The position numbers were made by a program, and so were the translations under genes. From DATFMH01 sp035267045 (GTDB lineage: Bacteria; Bacteroidota; Rhodothermia; Balneolales; DATFMH01): DNA of 13,428 nt. The notes under the pieces are model-generated. The model saw nothing but the letters and a program-made list of their open reading frames with translations. It was not told the origin of the DNA and ran no database searches. Of this stretch, positions 1 through 6,237 are shown piece by piece; the stretch's first letter is position 1, and each line of letters starts with the position of its first letter. The stretch lies in contig DATFMH010000013.1 of NCBI GenBank assembly GCA_035267045.1, forward strand, positions 1-13,428, written 5' to 3'.

Positions 1-20
1 CTAAATCACGCCAATAGCTT

Positions 21-59
21 TAAAAAAGACCTTGCAGGTTTCAAAAACCTGCAAGGTCT
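21..59 (-). repeat. perfect 15-bp inverted repeat, possible minus-strand terminator
   Basis: Arms at 27-41 and 45-59 (core GACCTTGCAGGTTT and its exact complement) are separated by 3 nt. On the minus strand the hairpin is followed by a run of six T (22-27 on the plus strand), so it could stop minus-strand transcription. Palindromes with this GACCTTGCAGGTTT core are familiar as dispersed repeats in Bacteroidota genomes, so it may be a mobile palindrome rather than a dedicated terminator. Confidence 0.7.
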
Positions 60-73
60 CGAACGTAATAACA

Positions 74-150
74 CATAAGTTAACCAAGGTATCAATCCAC
101 CAACGCCAACTCTGGCTGTCATGCCCGGCCCCGATCGGTCGGTCATCCGG
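74..150. repeat. degenerate copy of the TAACCA/GCCCGG/CATCC repeat (copy A)
   Basis: This stretch reads CATAAGTTAACCAAGG, then TCAATCCAC, then TGCCCGG, then GATCGG, then CATCCGG. The same ordered blocks occur at 577-642 and 1061-1126 inside the tandem duplication, with different spacing and substitutions. It is therefore a third, more diverged copy outside the tandem array. TGCCCG and CGGGCA-like blocks form a short imperfect palindrome at its right end. Confidence 0.6.
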
Positions 151-179
151 AAATAAACCGGCGGGCTCCACTTCAACAA

Positions 180-248
180 GTGGTGTCCACCTATACAAGT
201 CCAAAACGTTATAGATGGACACCACCCTCGATGGGTGGAGCCCATCGA
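180..248. repeat. REP-like palindromic element, copy 1
   Basis: Arms 180-195 and 210-225 (GTGGTGTCCACCTATA against TATAGATGGACACCAC) pair at 15 of 16 positions around a 14-nt loop. The right arm runs into a second palindrome (CCACCC 222-227 with GGGTGG 233-238), and that one overlaps a third (TCGATGGG 228-235 with CCCATCGA 241-248). The stems compete for the same bases. A related element with the same GTGGTGTCCA, ATGGAC-CC and GGTGGAGCCCAT blocks lies at 5901-5989. Confidence 0.7.
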
Positions 249-278
249 ACAATGCACCCCCTATGGTTATTTTTTTAA

Positions 279-365
279 GCCACAGATTTTCGCAAATCTA
301 AGCAGATTATACTCTCGTTCCCAACGTCTTGTTGGGGACTTTCTTCAAAGAAGCTCTGCTTCGAG
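279..365. repeat. remnants of small intergenic repeats
   Basis: The stretch starts with a GCCACAGATTTT-like block followed by CAAATCTAAGCAGATTA, a style of AT-rich repeat seen between genes in many bacteria. It continues into a hairpin (TCCCAAC 319-325 against GTTGGGGA 331-338) and two short CTTC/GAAG palindromes (341-362). Nothing in it looks coding. The family assignment is from memory of such repeats and is tentative. Confidence 0.35.
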
Positions 366-387
366 TATTTGATTGCTATCTTTTAAA

Positions 388-814
388 CATTTAGAAATGA
401 GATGTACTACCCGTCAAGCTAGGAATGGCTATGAGGGAAGACGGAAACAGGAGTATGGATAAACGGAAATTGGTAATTAGATTTCACATGATTAACTCAT
501 AATTGACGTCATGTATATACAGCTATACCTATATGGTTCGCGATGAATGGAAAAGCCGGGTGTTTAATTCACAGATCATAAGCTAACCAGGGCTCAATCC
601 ACTCCAACCACTGCGTCTTGCCCGGCTTGATCGGTCATCCGGTCAAGTAGGATAGTGTTTACAACCGTTGCCATTATCGTCATTTGTTTATTAAATCATT
701 GTTCTACTTGTCAGAATTGGGATTTTACAGATTTATGGATGATTGGACGGGGTTTTTAATCCTTTAATCCACTAATCCCGTAAATCCAAATTCAGACATT
801 ACAAACCATTTGAG
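388..814. repeat. tandem repeat unit 1 (427 bp)
   Basis: This unit begins with CATTTAGAAATGA and matches the next unit nearly base for base from about 437 to 814, with an offset of 484 bp. Landmarks in order are GAAGACGGAAACAGGAG, AATTGACGTCATGTATATA, GGTTCGCGATGAATGG, the CATAAG-CATCC block (577-642), GATAGTGTTTACAACC and an imperfect inverted repeat (709-730 with 777-798). It is shorter than unit 2 mainly because one copy of CCCGTCA and the 45 bp next to it are missing near 410. Arms AAGCCGGG (553-560) and CCCGGCTT (621-628) could close a large hairpin. Confidence 0.85.
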
Positions 815-1298
815 CATTTAGAAATGAATATGATATGACACCCGTCACCCTATTTTACCGGCTTGTATCCATAGCACCACTCATCTGGATTCCCCGTCAA
901 GCGGGGAATGACAATGTTGGGAAGACGGAAACAGGAGTATGGATAAACGAAAATTGGTAATTAGATTTCACATGATTAACTCATAATTGACGTCATGTAT
1001 ATATAGCTATGCCTATAAGGTTCGCGATGAATGGAAACGCCGGGTGTTTAATTCACAGATCATAAGCTAACCAGGGCTCAATCCACTCAACCACGGCGTC
1101 TTGCCCGGCTCCGATCGGGCATCCAGACAGGTAGGATAGTGTTTACAACCGTTGCCATTATCGTCATTTGTTTATTAAATCATTGTTCTACTTGTCAGAA
1201 TTGGGATTTTACAGATTTATGGATGATTGGATTGGGCTTTTAATCCTTTAATTCACTAATCCCGTAAATCCAAATTCAGACATTACGAACCATTTGAG
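815..1298. repeat. tandem repeat unit 2 (484 bp)
   Basis: This is a second copy of the unit at 388-814 with the same landmarks in the same order and scattered substitutions. It carries extra sequence at about 848-899, lying between two CCCGTCA repeats (841-847 and 893-899). A perfect ATTCCCCG/CGGGGAAT hairpin spans the junction (889-909). The imperfect inverted repeat recurs at 1193-1214 and 1261-1282. No protein can be read through it. Confidence 0.85.
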
Positions 1299-1350
1299 CA
1301 TTTAGAAATGAAAATGATATAACACCCATCAACCGATTCTACTGACTTGA
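1299..1350. repeat. partial third tandem unit
   Basis: CATTTAGAAATGAAAATGAT, then AACACCCATCA and a C-GATTCTACTGACTTG tail, match the start of unit 2 (815 onwards: CATTTAGAAATGAATATGAT, GACACCCGTCA, TATTTTACCGGCTTG). The similarity stops before the terminator of the first peptidase gene, so only the first ~50 bp of a third unit are present. Confidence 0.6.
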
Positions 1351-1383
1351 TTTTTTTAATCTAACAACATCCCATAGTGATAT

Positions 1384-1418
1384 AAAAAAGGCCGATCTTT
1401 ATATTAAAGATCAGCCTT
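1384..1418 (-). terminator. intrinsic terminator of the first M1 peptidase gene
   Basis: AAGGC-GATCTTT (1388/1389-1400) pairs with AAAGATC-GCCTT (1406-1418) with a single internal mismatch and a 5-nt loop. On the minus strand the stem is followed by six T. It lies 24 bp downstream of the stop codon of the gene at 1442-3433. Confidence 0.8.
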
Positions 1419-1441
1419 AAAGTTTTCATTAAACGTATCAA

Positions 1442-3433
1442 TTATCTTCTGCGATGCGATCCCATCGGCATCCAGATATTATTACGCGGATTCACATCCG
1501 GCAATACCTTATCCGGATCAATAACAACCGAATCTATCTTACTGGTGGAGTTGTACTTGAACGTCCAGGTACCGCCGCGTTGCCAGATCTCAACCGGTAA
1601 ATTAACTTTCTCATGGGTGCCGTTTTCCTGGTAAATTTCCACTGTCGCCGGCATCACCATCCGGTCATTATTGGTAATGGTGATATAAGCTCCTTTTGTC
1701 GGATCCTGGTCCACATAATGTACATTTTTAACCGCCTGATCCAGTTTCCAGTTGTTGTAAAACCATTCTTTCCAGAACCAATTGAGATCTTCTCCTGCCG
1801 CATCATTCATCGTACGGAAGAAATCTTTGGGAGTCGGATGTTTAAATGCCCATCGCCGGATATAAGTGCGAAAGGCATAATCAAACCGTTTATGTCCGAG
1901 CACATATTCTCTTAGCATTACCAGTCCGAGTGCCGTCTTATAATATTCCAGGTCATGCAAATGACGGCCATTAATAACATCTGCAAAATTTATGATATTC
2001 TCGGATTTCGGATTCATCAGGTAAGAAACAATCTCACGGGCCGGGTCCCCCCCTTTAGGAGCATATTCATGATCTCTTTTCGGAGCATATTCCCCGTTAT
2101 TGAAGTTCTTTGTTGAATAGATATCAATAAACGTATTAAAACCTTCATCCATAAAAGCATAACGGCGTTCATTGGAACCGACCGTCATCGGGAACCAATC
2201 GTGACCGATCTCATGCGTCGTTACCATCCATAAGCTCTTACCTTTGGCTCTCCAGCTGCAAAAGACGATACCGGGATATTCCATGCCGCCTACGGGTCCG
2301 CCGACGTTTGTAGCCGTTTTATATGGATATTCGTACCAGTGTTTTGAGAAAAGCTCAATACTACGTTTCAAATATTCCGTTGATCGTCCCCAGGCCTGGT
2401 TTCCGGCACTTTCTTCCGGATAAACCGACATGGCCAGTGCTTTTCTGCCACTCGGCAAGTTAACACGGGCCGCATCCCAGATAAAAGCTTTGGAAGCAGA
2501 CCAGGATACATCGCGGGAATTTTGCATCTTGAAATGCCAGGTTAATCGCCCATGATGTACCGGACGTGTATTGGCCTCATTCACTTCATCCGGTTTACGG
2601 ATAAAAACCGTTTTATCACTATGACGGGCTTTATCAAGCCGCTCACGCTCGGTTTTGGTGAGCACCTGATCCGGATTTTGCAACACACCGGAACCGGCAA
2701 CAATCATGTTCCAGGGCACGTTGACGGTGTAATCAAAATTTCCATAATCGCAGTAGAATTCGCCTGCACCTAAATAAGGCAGAGTATCCCATCCCCTGAT
2801 ATCATTATATACACACATTCGCGGGTACCATTGGGCCACATCATAAATGGGTCCGTTTTTGGTCTTCATCATACCCAGGCGCATCATGTGCTCGGTTATC
2901 CCAAACGAATAATCTATCGAGATCTTGATTTTGTCTCCTTTGGGATTTAGTGCATGCGGAAGGCGTATTTGCATGCGTGTATCACTGATTAAATAATCTG
3001 CTTTGTAGGAATGTCCATGCAATTCTATTTTAACCGATTTGAAATGATAACCGCCGGTCAACCCTTGTTTTTTACCAAGAGGTGCTGTCGTTAACGTACT
3101 TCGTGATTTCTTTTTAAATGCGTTCTGATCGACCTGCAGCCAAAGATAATGTAAAGAATTCGGACTGTTGTTTGTATAAGTGATTACATCCGTACCCGAA
3201 ATAGTATTATTATCGGTATTCAGTTTAACATTGATTTTATAATCGGCTTCATTTTGCCAATAATCCGGACCGGGTGCCCCACTGCCGCTTCTATAAACCG
3301 TGCCCGGTTGATTAAGAAATGTTGGATCAAAAACTTTATGCTGATCATATTTTTCTGTTTGTTGAGCTAACCCATTCAGGGTAAATCCCAAACAGATCAG
3401 AATGATTGGAATAATCGATCGTAGATATTTCAT
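1442..3433 (-). CDS. secreted M1-family zinc metallopeptidase, paralogue 1
   Basis: Predicted exported zinc peptidase, 663 aa. Residues 1-24 form a Sec signal peptide (MKYLRSIIPI..., cleavage likely after NGLA before QQ). An N-terminal beta domain follows, then the gluzincin catalytic domain (about 315-560) and a C-terminal Ig-like beta domain (570-655). Catalytic signatures are GGMEY (382-386), HEIGH (407-411), the third zinc ligand Glu430 and the Tyr497-x-Lys proton donor. The frame can be opened eight codons further up at 3457, but only from a TTG. The ATG at 3433 starts the signal peptide as in the other three copies, so I use it. Unique features are a third mature Cys (228) and a duplicated EYAPK (448-452, 456-460) in the variable segment. 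It is the last gene of the array, with its own terminator. The family gives aminopeptidase activity; the substrate is unknown. Confidence 0.9.
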   Translation of the reverse strand: MKYLRSIIPIILICLGFTLNGLAQQTEKYDQHKVFDPTFLNQPGTVYRSGSGAPGPDYWQNEADYKINVKLNTDNNTISGTDVITYTNNSPNSLHYLWLQVDQNAFKKKSRSTLTTAPLGKKQGLTGGYHFKSVKIELHGHSYKADYLISDTRMQIRLPHALNPKGDKIKISIDYSFGITEHMMRLGMMKTKNGPIYDVAQWYPRMCVYNDIRGWDTLPYLGAGEFYCDYGNFDYTVNVPWNMIVAGSGVLQNPDQVLTKTERERLDKARHSDKTVFIRKPDEVNEANTRPVHHGRLTWHFKMQNSRDVSWSASKAFIWDAARVNLPSGRKALAMSVYPEESAGNQAWGRSTEYLKRSIELFSKHWYEYPYKTATNVGGPVGGMEYPGIVFCSWRAKGKSLWMVTTHEIGHDWFPMTVGSNERRYAFMDEGFNTFIDIYSTKNFNNGEYAPKRDHEYAPKGGDPAREIVSYLMNPKSENIINFADVINGRHLHDLEYYKTALGLVMLREYVLGHKRFDYAFRTYIRRWAFKHPTPKDFFRTMNDAAGEDLNWFWKEWFYNNWKLDQAVKNVHYVDQDPTKGAYITITNNDRMVMPATVEIYQENGTHEKVNLPVEIWQRGGTWTFKYNSTSKIDSVVIDPDKVLPDVNPRNNIWMPMGSHRRR

Positions 3434-3737
3434 AGAGAGTAATTTTACAGTATTCAATGATTGATAGTGTCTTAGTTATAATATACTTGCAATAATATTT
3501 ATAACTATTTGAATGCCTTTATGTTATAAACTTTACTTTATAATTTTTATAATTTTAGAAAATATTTACCTATAGACTGGTACGCTGTCAGTTCTTGCAG
3601 ACGCTGACAGGTTCTTATACCAGTCTTCCGTCGTCCATCGCCAAATATAATTCCCGTTAATTAAACAGAAAATAGCCCGATAACCACGCATCAACGGCAT
3701 TTTTTACATTAACCGGATCATTTTAATCAATATTTAC
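3434..3737. other. spacer between paralogues 2 and 1
   Basis: This 304-bp, strongly AT-rich spacer has no gene. It must contain the leader of paralogue 1 and the 3' end of the paralogue 2 transcript. A nested palindrome lies at 3574-3626. An AT-rich inverted repeat (AGTTATAA 3474-3481 with TTATAACT 3499-3506) sits about 40-70 bp before the ATG, where a promoter or operator could be. No T-tract terminator was found after paralogue 2. Confidence 0.6.
3574..3626. repeat. nested inverted repeat
   Basis: The outer arms AGACTGGTA (3574-3582) and TACCAGTCT (3618-3626) are perfect complements. Inside them, CTGTCAG (3585-3591) pairs with CTGACAG (3604-3610). The spacing is asymmetric (2 nt left, 7 nt right), which gives an internal loop. 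No T-run follows on either strand, so it is more likely a dispersed palindromic repeat than a terminator. Confidence 0.7.
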
Positions 3738-5711
3738 TTAATGCATCGGAGTCCAGGTATTATTTTCGGGATTTGAATCCGGTAACTGATGATCAGGATC
3801 AACAATTACAGAATCAAGCTTACTGCTTGAATTATATTTGAACGTCCATTTACCACCACGCTGCCAGATTTCGACCGGCAGATGTACCATCCCGTTTTTA
3901 CCATTCGACTCATAGATTCTAACTGTTACCGGCATCACCATCCGGTCGTTATTGGTTATTGTGATATAAGAACCCTTTGATGGATCCTGATCGACATAAT
4001 TAACGTCTGTTACAGCCTGATCCAGGCGCCAATCTTCATAAAACCATTCTTTCCAGAACCAGTTTAAATCTTCACCTGCTGCATCATTCATCGTTCGGAA
4101 AAAATCTTTGGGTGTGGGATGTTTATATGCCCATCTGTGAATATAAGTACGGAAAGCCTCATCAAAGCGTTTATGTCCCAGAACATCTTCTCTGAGTATA
4201 TATAACCCGGCAGCCGGTTTCACATAAGAGGCGAAACCCAGAAAACGTCGGTTGGCAACGTCATCGTAGGTCATTATAGGCTCTGTAACCGGTAAGCGAT
4301 CCAGGACACTGGCAAAATATCGAAGTGAATCTTCCAGTACGCTGTAATGGCCAAACTCGTCATTATTGAAAGCTTTCGTAGAATAGATATCAATGAATGA
4401 GTTAAAGCCTTCATCCATCCAGCCGTATTCCCGCTCATTGGAACCCACAAGCATCGGGAACCAGTTATGCCCCATTTCATGTGTTGTTACTCCCCAAAGC
4501 CCCTTACCTTTGTCCCGGTAATTACAAAAGACGATGCCGGGGTATTCCATGCCGCCAGCATTTGCTGCCGCGTTAACAGCAACGGGCCATGGATACGGAT
4601 ACCATTGTTTCGAATTATACTCGATAGTTGCTTTTACAAACTGTGTCGATCGTCCCCAGGCATTATTACCAGCCGATTCTACCGGGTAAGCCGACTCCGC
4701 CAATGCTTCTTTACCCTTTGGTAAATTAATTCGTGCGGCATCCCAGATGAACGCTTTTGAAGCCGCCCAGGATACATCGCGGGTATTATGCATACTGAAA
4801 TGCCAGGTTAACAAACCTTTTTGAACGGGACGTGAATTAGGATCCTTAATCTCTCCTTCGTTCCGAATAAAGACAGTTTTATCACTCTTGCGTGCTTCTG
4901 ACAGCCTGTTTTGCTCTTTCCGGGTGAGAACATGACTTGCGTTCTCCAATTTTCCCGAACCTACAACGATCATATTCCAGGGCACATTGACGTAATAGTC
5001 ATAATCGCCATAATCAAGATAAAACTGTCCACGACCGAGATAAGGTAATGTATTCCAGCCAATAACATCATCATAAACACACATTCGAGGATACCATTGC
5101 GCCAAATTGAAGACTTCTCCATTCTTAGTGGTATAATGACCCATTCTTTGTTTATATGGTGGGATTTTGAACGAATAGTTGATACTTACCTTAATTTTTC
5201 CACCTTTAGCTTGCAATGCCCGGGGTAATATAATCTGCATGCGCGTATCGGTAATGATATAATCCGGTTTATAAGTTTTACCATTCATCGTAATTGTTAC
5301 CGATGAGATATCATATCCGCCGCTGAAACCGGCAATAATATAGCGCCCGCCACCTATCAATGACGTTTGGGTTCCCCGTGAATCCTTGTTATACATATTC
5401 TGATCGAGCTGCAACCAAAGATAGTGCAGGTTATTCGGACTGTTATTAGTATAGGATATGATATCTTTTGCGGTTAGAGAATTAGCATCGGCATGCAGCG
5501 TAGCATGAATTACATAGGATGATTCATTCTGCCAGTAATATGGTCCGGGTGCCCCACTACCGCTTCTAAATGCCGTACCCGGCTGATTTAAGAAAGTCGG
5601 GTTAAATACTTTATGCTGATCATATTTTGATTGATTTTGGGCATAAACACCTGTGCCATATAGAAAAAGACACATGACAGAGATAAGGATAAGACGATTC
5701 TTTTTATGCAT
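3738..5711 (-). CDS. secreted M1-family zinc metallopeptidase, paralogue 2
   Basis: Predicted exported zinc peptidase, 657 aa, the shortest copy. The signal peptide is residues 1-24 (cleavage after VYA before QNQ), from an ATG at 5711. The conserved N-terminal block (YDQHK, PTFLNQPGT, GAPGP, YWQN) follows at once. The catalytic domain carries GGMEY (386-390), HEMGH (411-415), Glu434 and Tyr496-x-Lys498, so all expected zinc and catalytic residues are present. The C-terminal beta domain ends at TWTPMH and lacks the short basic or Gly-Ser tail of the other copies. The mature protein has only Cys211 and Cys396. The segment at 446-495 differs strongly from its paralogues. No clear terminator follows; the hairpin at 5791-5827 lies just upstream. 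There is no T9SS sorting domain, so a soluble periplasmic or Sec-secreted enzyme is most likely. Confidence 0.9.
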   Translation of the reverse strand: MHKKNRLILISVMCLFLYGTGVYAQNQSKYDQHKVFNPTFLNQPGTAFRSGSGAPGPYYWQNESSYVIHATLHADANSLTAKDIISYTNNSPNNLHYLWLQLDQNMYNKDSRGTQTSLIGGGRYIIAGFSGGYDISSVTITMNGKTYKPDYIITDTRMQIILPRALQAKGGKIKVSINYSFKIPPYKQRMGHYTTKNGEVFNLAQWYPRMCVYDDVIGWNTLPYLGRGQFYLDYGDYDYYVNVPWNMIVVGSGKLENASHVLTRKEQNRLSEARKSDKTVFIRNEGEIKDPNSRPVQKGLLTWHFSMHNTRDVSWAASKAFIWDAARINLPKGKEALAESAYPVESAGNNAWGRSTQFVKATIEYNSKQWYPYPWPVAVNAAANAGGMEYPGIVFCNYRDKGKGLWGVTTHEMGHNWFPMLVGSNEREYGWMDEGFNSFIDIYSTKAFNNDEFGHYSVLEDSLRYFASVLDRLPVTEPIMTYDDVANRRFLGFASYVKPAAGLYILREDVLGHKRFDEAFRTYIHRWAYKHPTPKDFFRTMNDAAGEDLNWFWKEWFYEDWRLDQAVTDVNYVDQDPSKGSYITITNNDRMVMPVTVRIYESNGKNGMVHLPVEIWQRGGKWTFKYNSSSKLDSVIVDPDHQLPDSNPENNTWTPMH

Positions 5712-5790
5712 AACTTCCTGACTGTTAACTAATAATATCTATTTTGATATGGTTTATATTATTTGCTAAAAATACATGGATATTATTAAT

Positions 5791-5827
5791 AAAAAAGGTC
5801 CCGGGCTTTTATATACCGGGGACCTTT
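5791..5827 (-). terminator. hairpin with T-tract upstream of paralogue 2
   Basis: AAAGGTCCC (5794-5802) pairs with GGGACCTTT (5819-5827), extended by two more pairs past one mismatch, around a ~10-nt loop. On the minus strand six T follow. It would stop minus-strand readthrough arriving from paralogue 3. It sits only about 80 bp before the ATG of paralogue 2, so a leader attenuator is a less likely alternative. Confidence 0.65.
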
Positions 5828-5900
5828 AAAAACTTTACAATATTTATAATGACAATTACCGAAAGTAGATTCGATAGGCTCCAATCCACACTTTCCCTGA

Positions 5901-5989
5901 GTGGTGTCCATCTACTTTGCCTTGTTCCGTCATAAAGGGTTTATTACCCCTTTTTTTTAAATGGACCCCACCTTTAAGGTGGAGCCCAT
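5901..5989. repeat. REP-like palindromic element, copy 2
   Basis: GTGGTGTCCATCTA (5901-5914) is partly complementary to AAATGGACCCCAC (5959-5971). The right side folds again: ATGGACCCCACCTT (5961-5974) pairs with AAGGTGGAGCCCAT (5976-5989) at 12 of 14 positions. The same blocks, with the same two mismatches in the second stem, occur at 180-248, so the two are copies of one element. Here the loop of the first palindrome is much longer (about 44 nt against 14). Confidence 0.65.
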
Positions 5990-6000
5990 TTGGCATCAAC

Positions 6001-6025
6001 GTCATTCCGGACTCCGACCCGGAAT
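6001..6025. repeat. ATTCCGG/CCGGAAT inverted repeat
   Basis: ATTCCGG (6004-6010) and CCGGAAT (6019-6025) are perfect 7-bp arms around an 8-nt loop, preceded by GTC. The right half recurs in part at about 6150-6164 (CGACCCGGAATCTC). The form resembles the GTCATTCCCG...CGGGAATC palindromes common between genes in many bacteria, and so does the hairpin at 889-909. Confidence 0.5.
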
Positions 6026-6180
6026 CTTGCTATTACAGGCTCTGAGCGTTGTTTTCTTTTTAATTGGAAGGAATGCTCTGGAGTTAAAAATCACTGTTTG
6101 TAAACTGTGCCAACACCTTGGCTGGATACTGAATCAAGTTCAGCCTGTCCCGACCCGGAATCTCGTGGTTGTGCCTGCAT

Positions 6181-6215
6181 AAAAAAACCCGGTTCCAAAT
6201 TATCAGAACCGGGTT
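6181..6215 (-). terminator. intrinsic terminator of paralogue 3
   Basis: AACCCGGTTC (6186-6195) and GAACCGGGTT (6206-6215) form a perfect 10-bp, GC-rich stem with a 10-nt loop. On the minus strand it is followed by seven T. It begins 22 bp after the stop codon of the gene at 6238-8229. It is the clearest terminator in the window. Confidence 0.9.
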
Positions 6216-6237
6216 ATATTGAACAGTATGTCAATAA

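Larger units (their letters stand above)
1..1441. other. gene-free, repeat-rich spacer (1.44 kb)
   Basis: No credible gene is present. The open frames in 1-257 run through palindromic repeats, overlap on both strands and encode nothing recognisable. The spacer contains a perfect 15-bp hairpin (27-59), a REP-like element (180-248), small repeat remnants (279-365), a tandem duplication (388-1298 plus a partial third unit) and the terminator of the first peptidase gene (1384-1418). It lies downstream of the minus-strand peptidase array. What lies to the left of the window is unknown. Confidence 0.8.
5712..6237. other. 526-bp repeat-bearing spacer between paralogues 3 and 2
   Basis: No gene is credible here. 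The spacer is bounded by two minus-strand hairpins with T-tracts: the terminator of paralogue 3 at 6181-6215 and another at 5791-5827, 80 bp before the ATG of paralogue 2. Between them lie a REP-like element (5901-5989), an ATTCCGG/CCGGAAT hairpin (6001-6025) and a second partial repeat with CTGAATCAAGTTCAG and CGACCCGGAATCT (6129-6163). The sequence nearest paralogue 2 is AT-rich and should hold its promoter. Confidence 0.7.

Noticed and set aside
1..257. Overlapping open frames of 60-83 codons on both strands
   Set aside because: They run through palindromic repeats, are mirror images of each other in part, have no recognisable domain and no plausible start context.
504..535. Possible sigma70-type promoter (TTGACG followed by TATACC-like sequence) in both tandem units
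   Set aside because: The spacing is short, Bacteroidota use a different consensus, and no gene follows.
540..640. tRNA-like GGTTCGCGA stretch
   Set aside because: No acceptor, D or anticodon stems can be folded around it.
388..1350. Possible CRISPR array or satellite
   Set aside because: Only two full units of over 400 bp are present, with no short regularly spaced repeats and no cas genes.
5744..6182. Small plus-strand open frames (63 and 73 codons) in the spacer between paralogues 3 and 2
   Set aside because: They read through the terminator hairpin and the REP-like element, and their composition looks like translated repeats.
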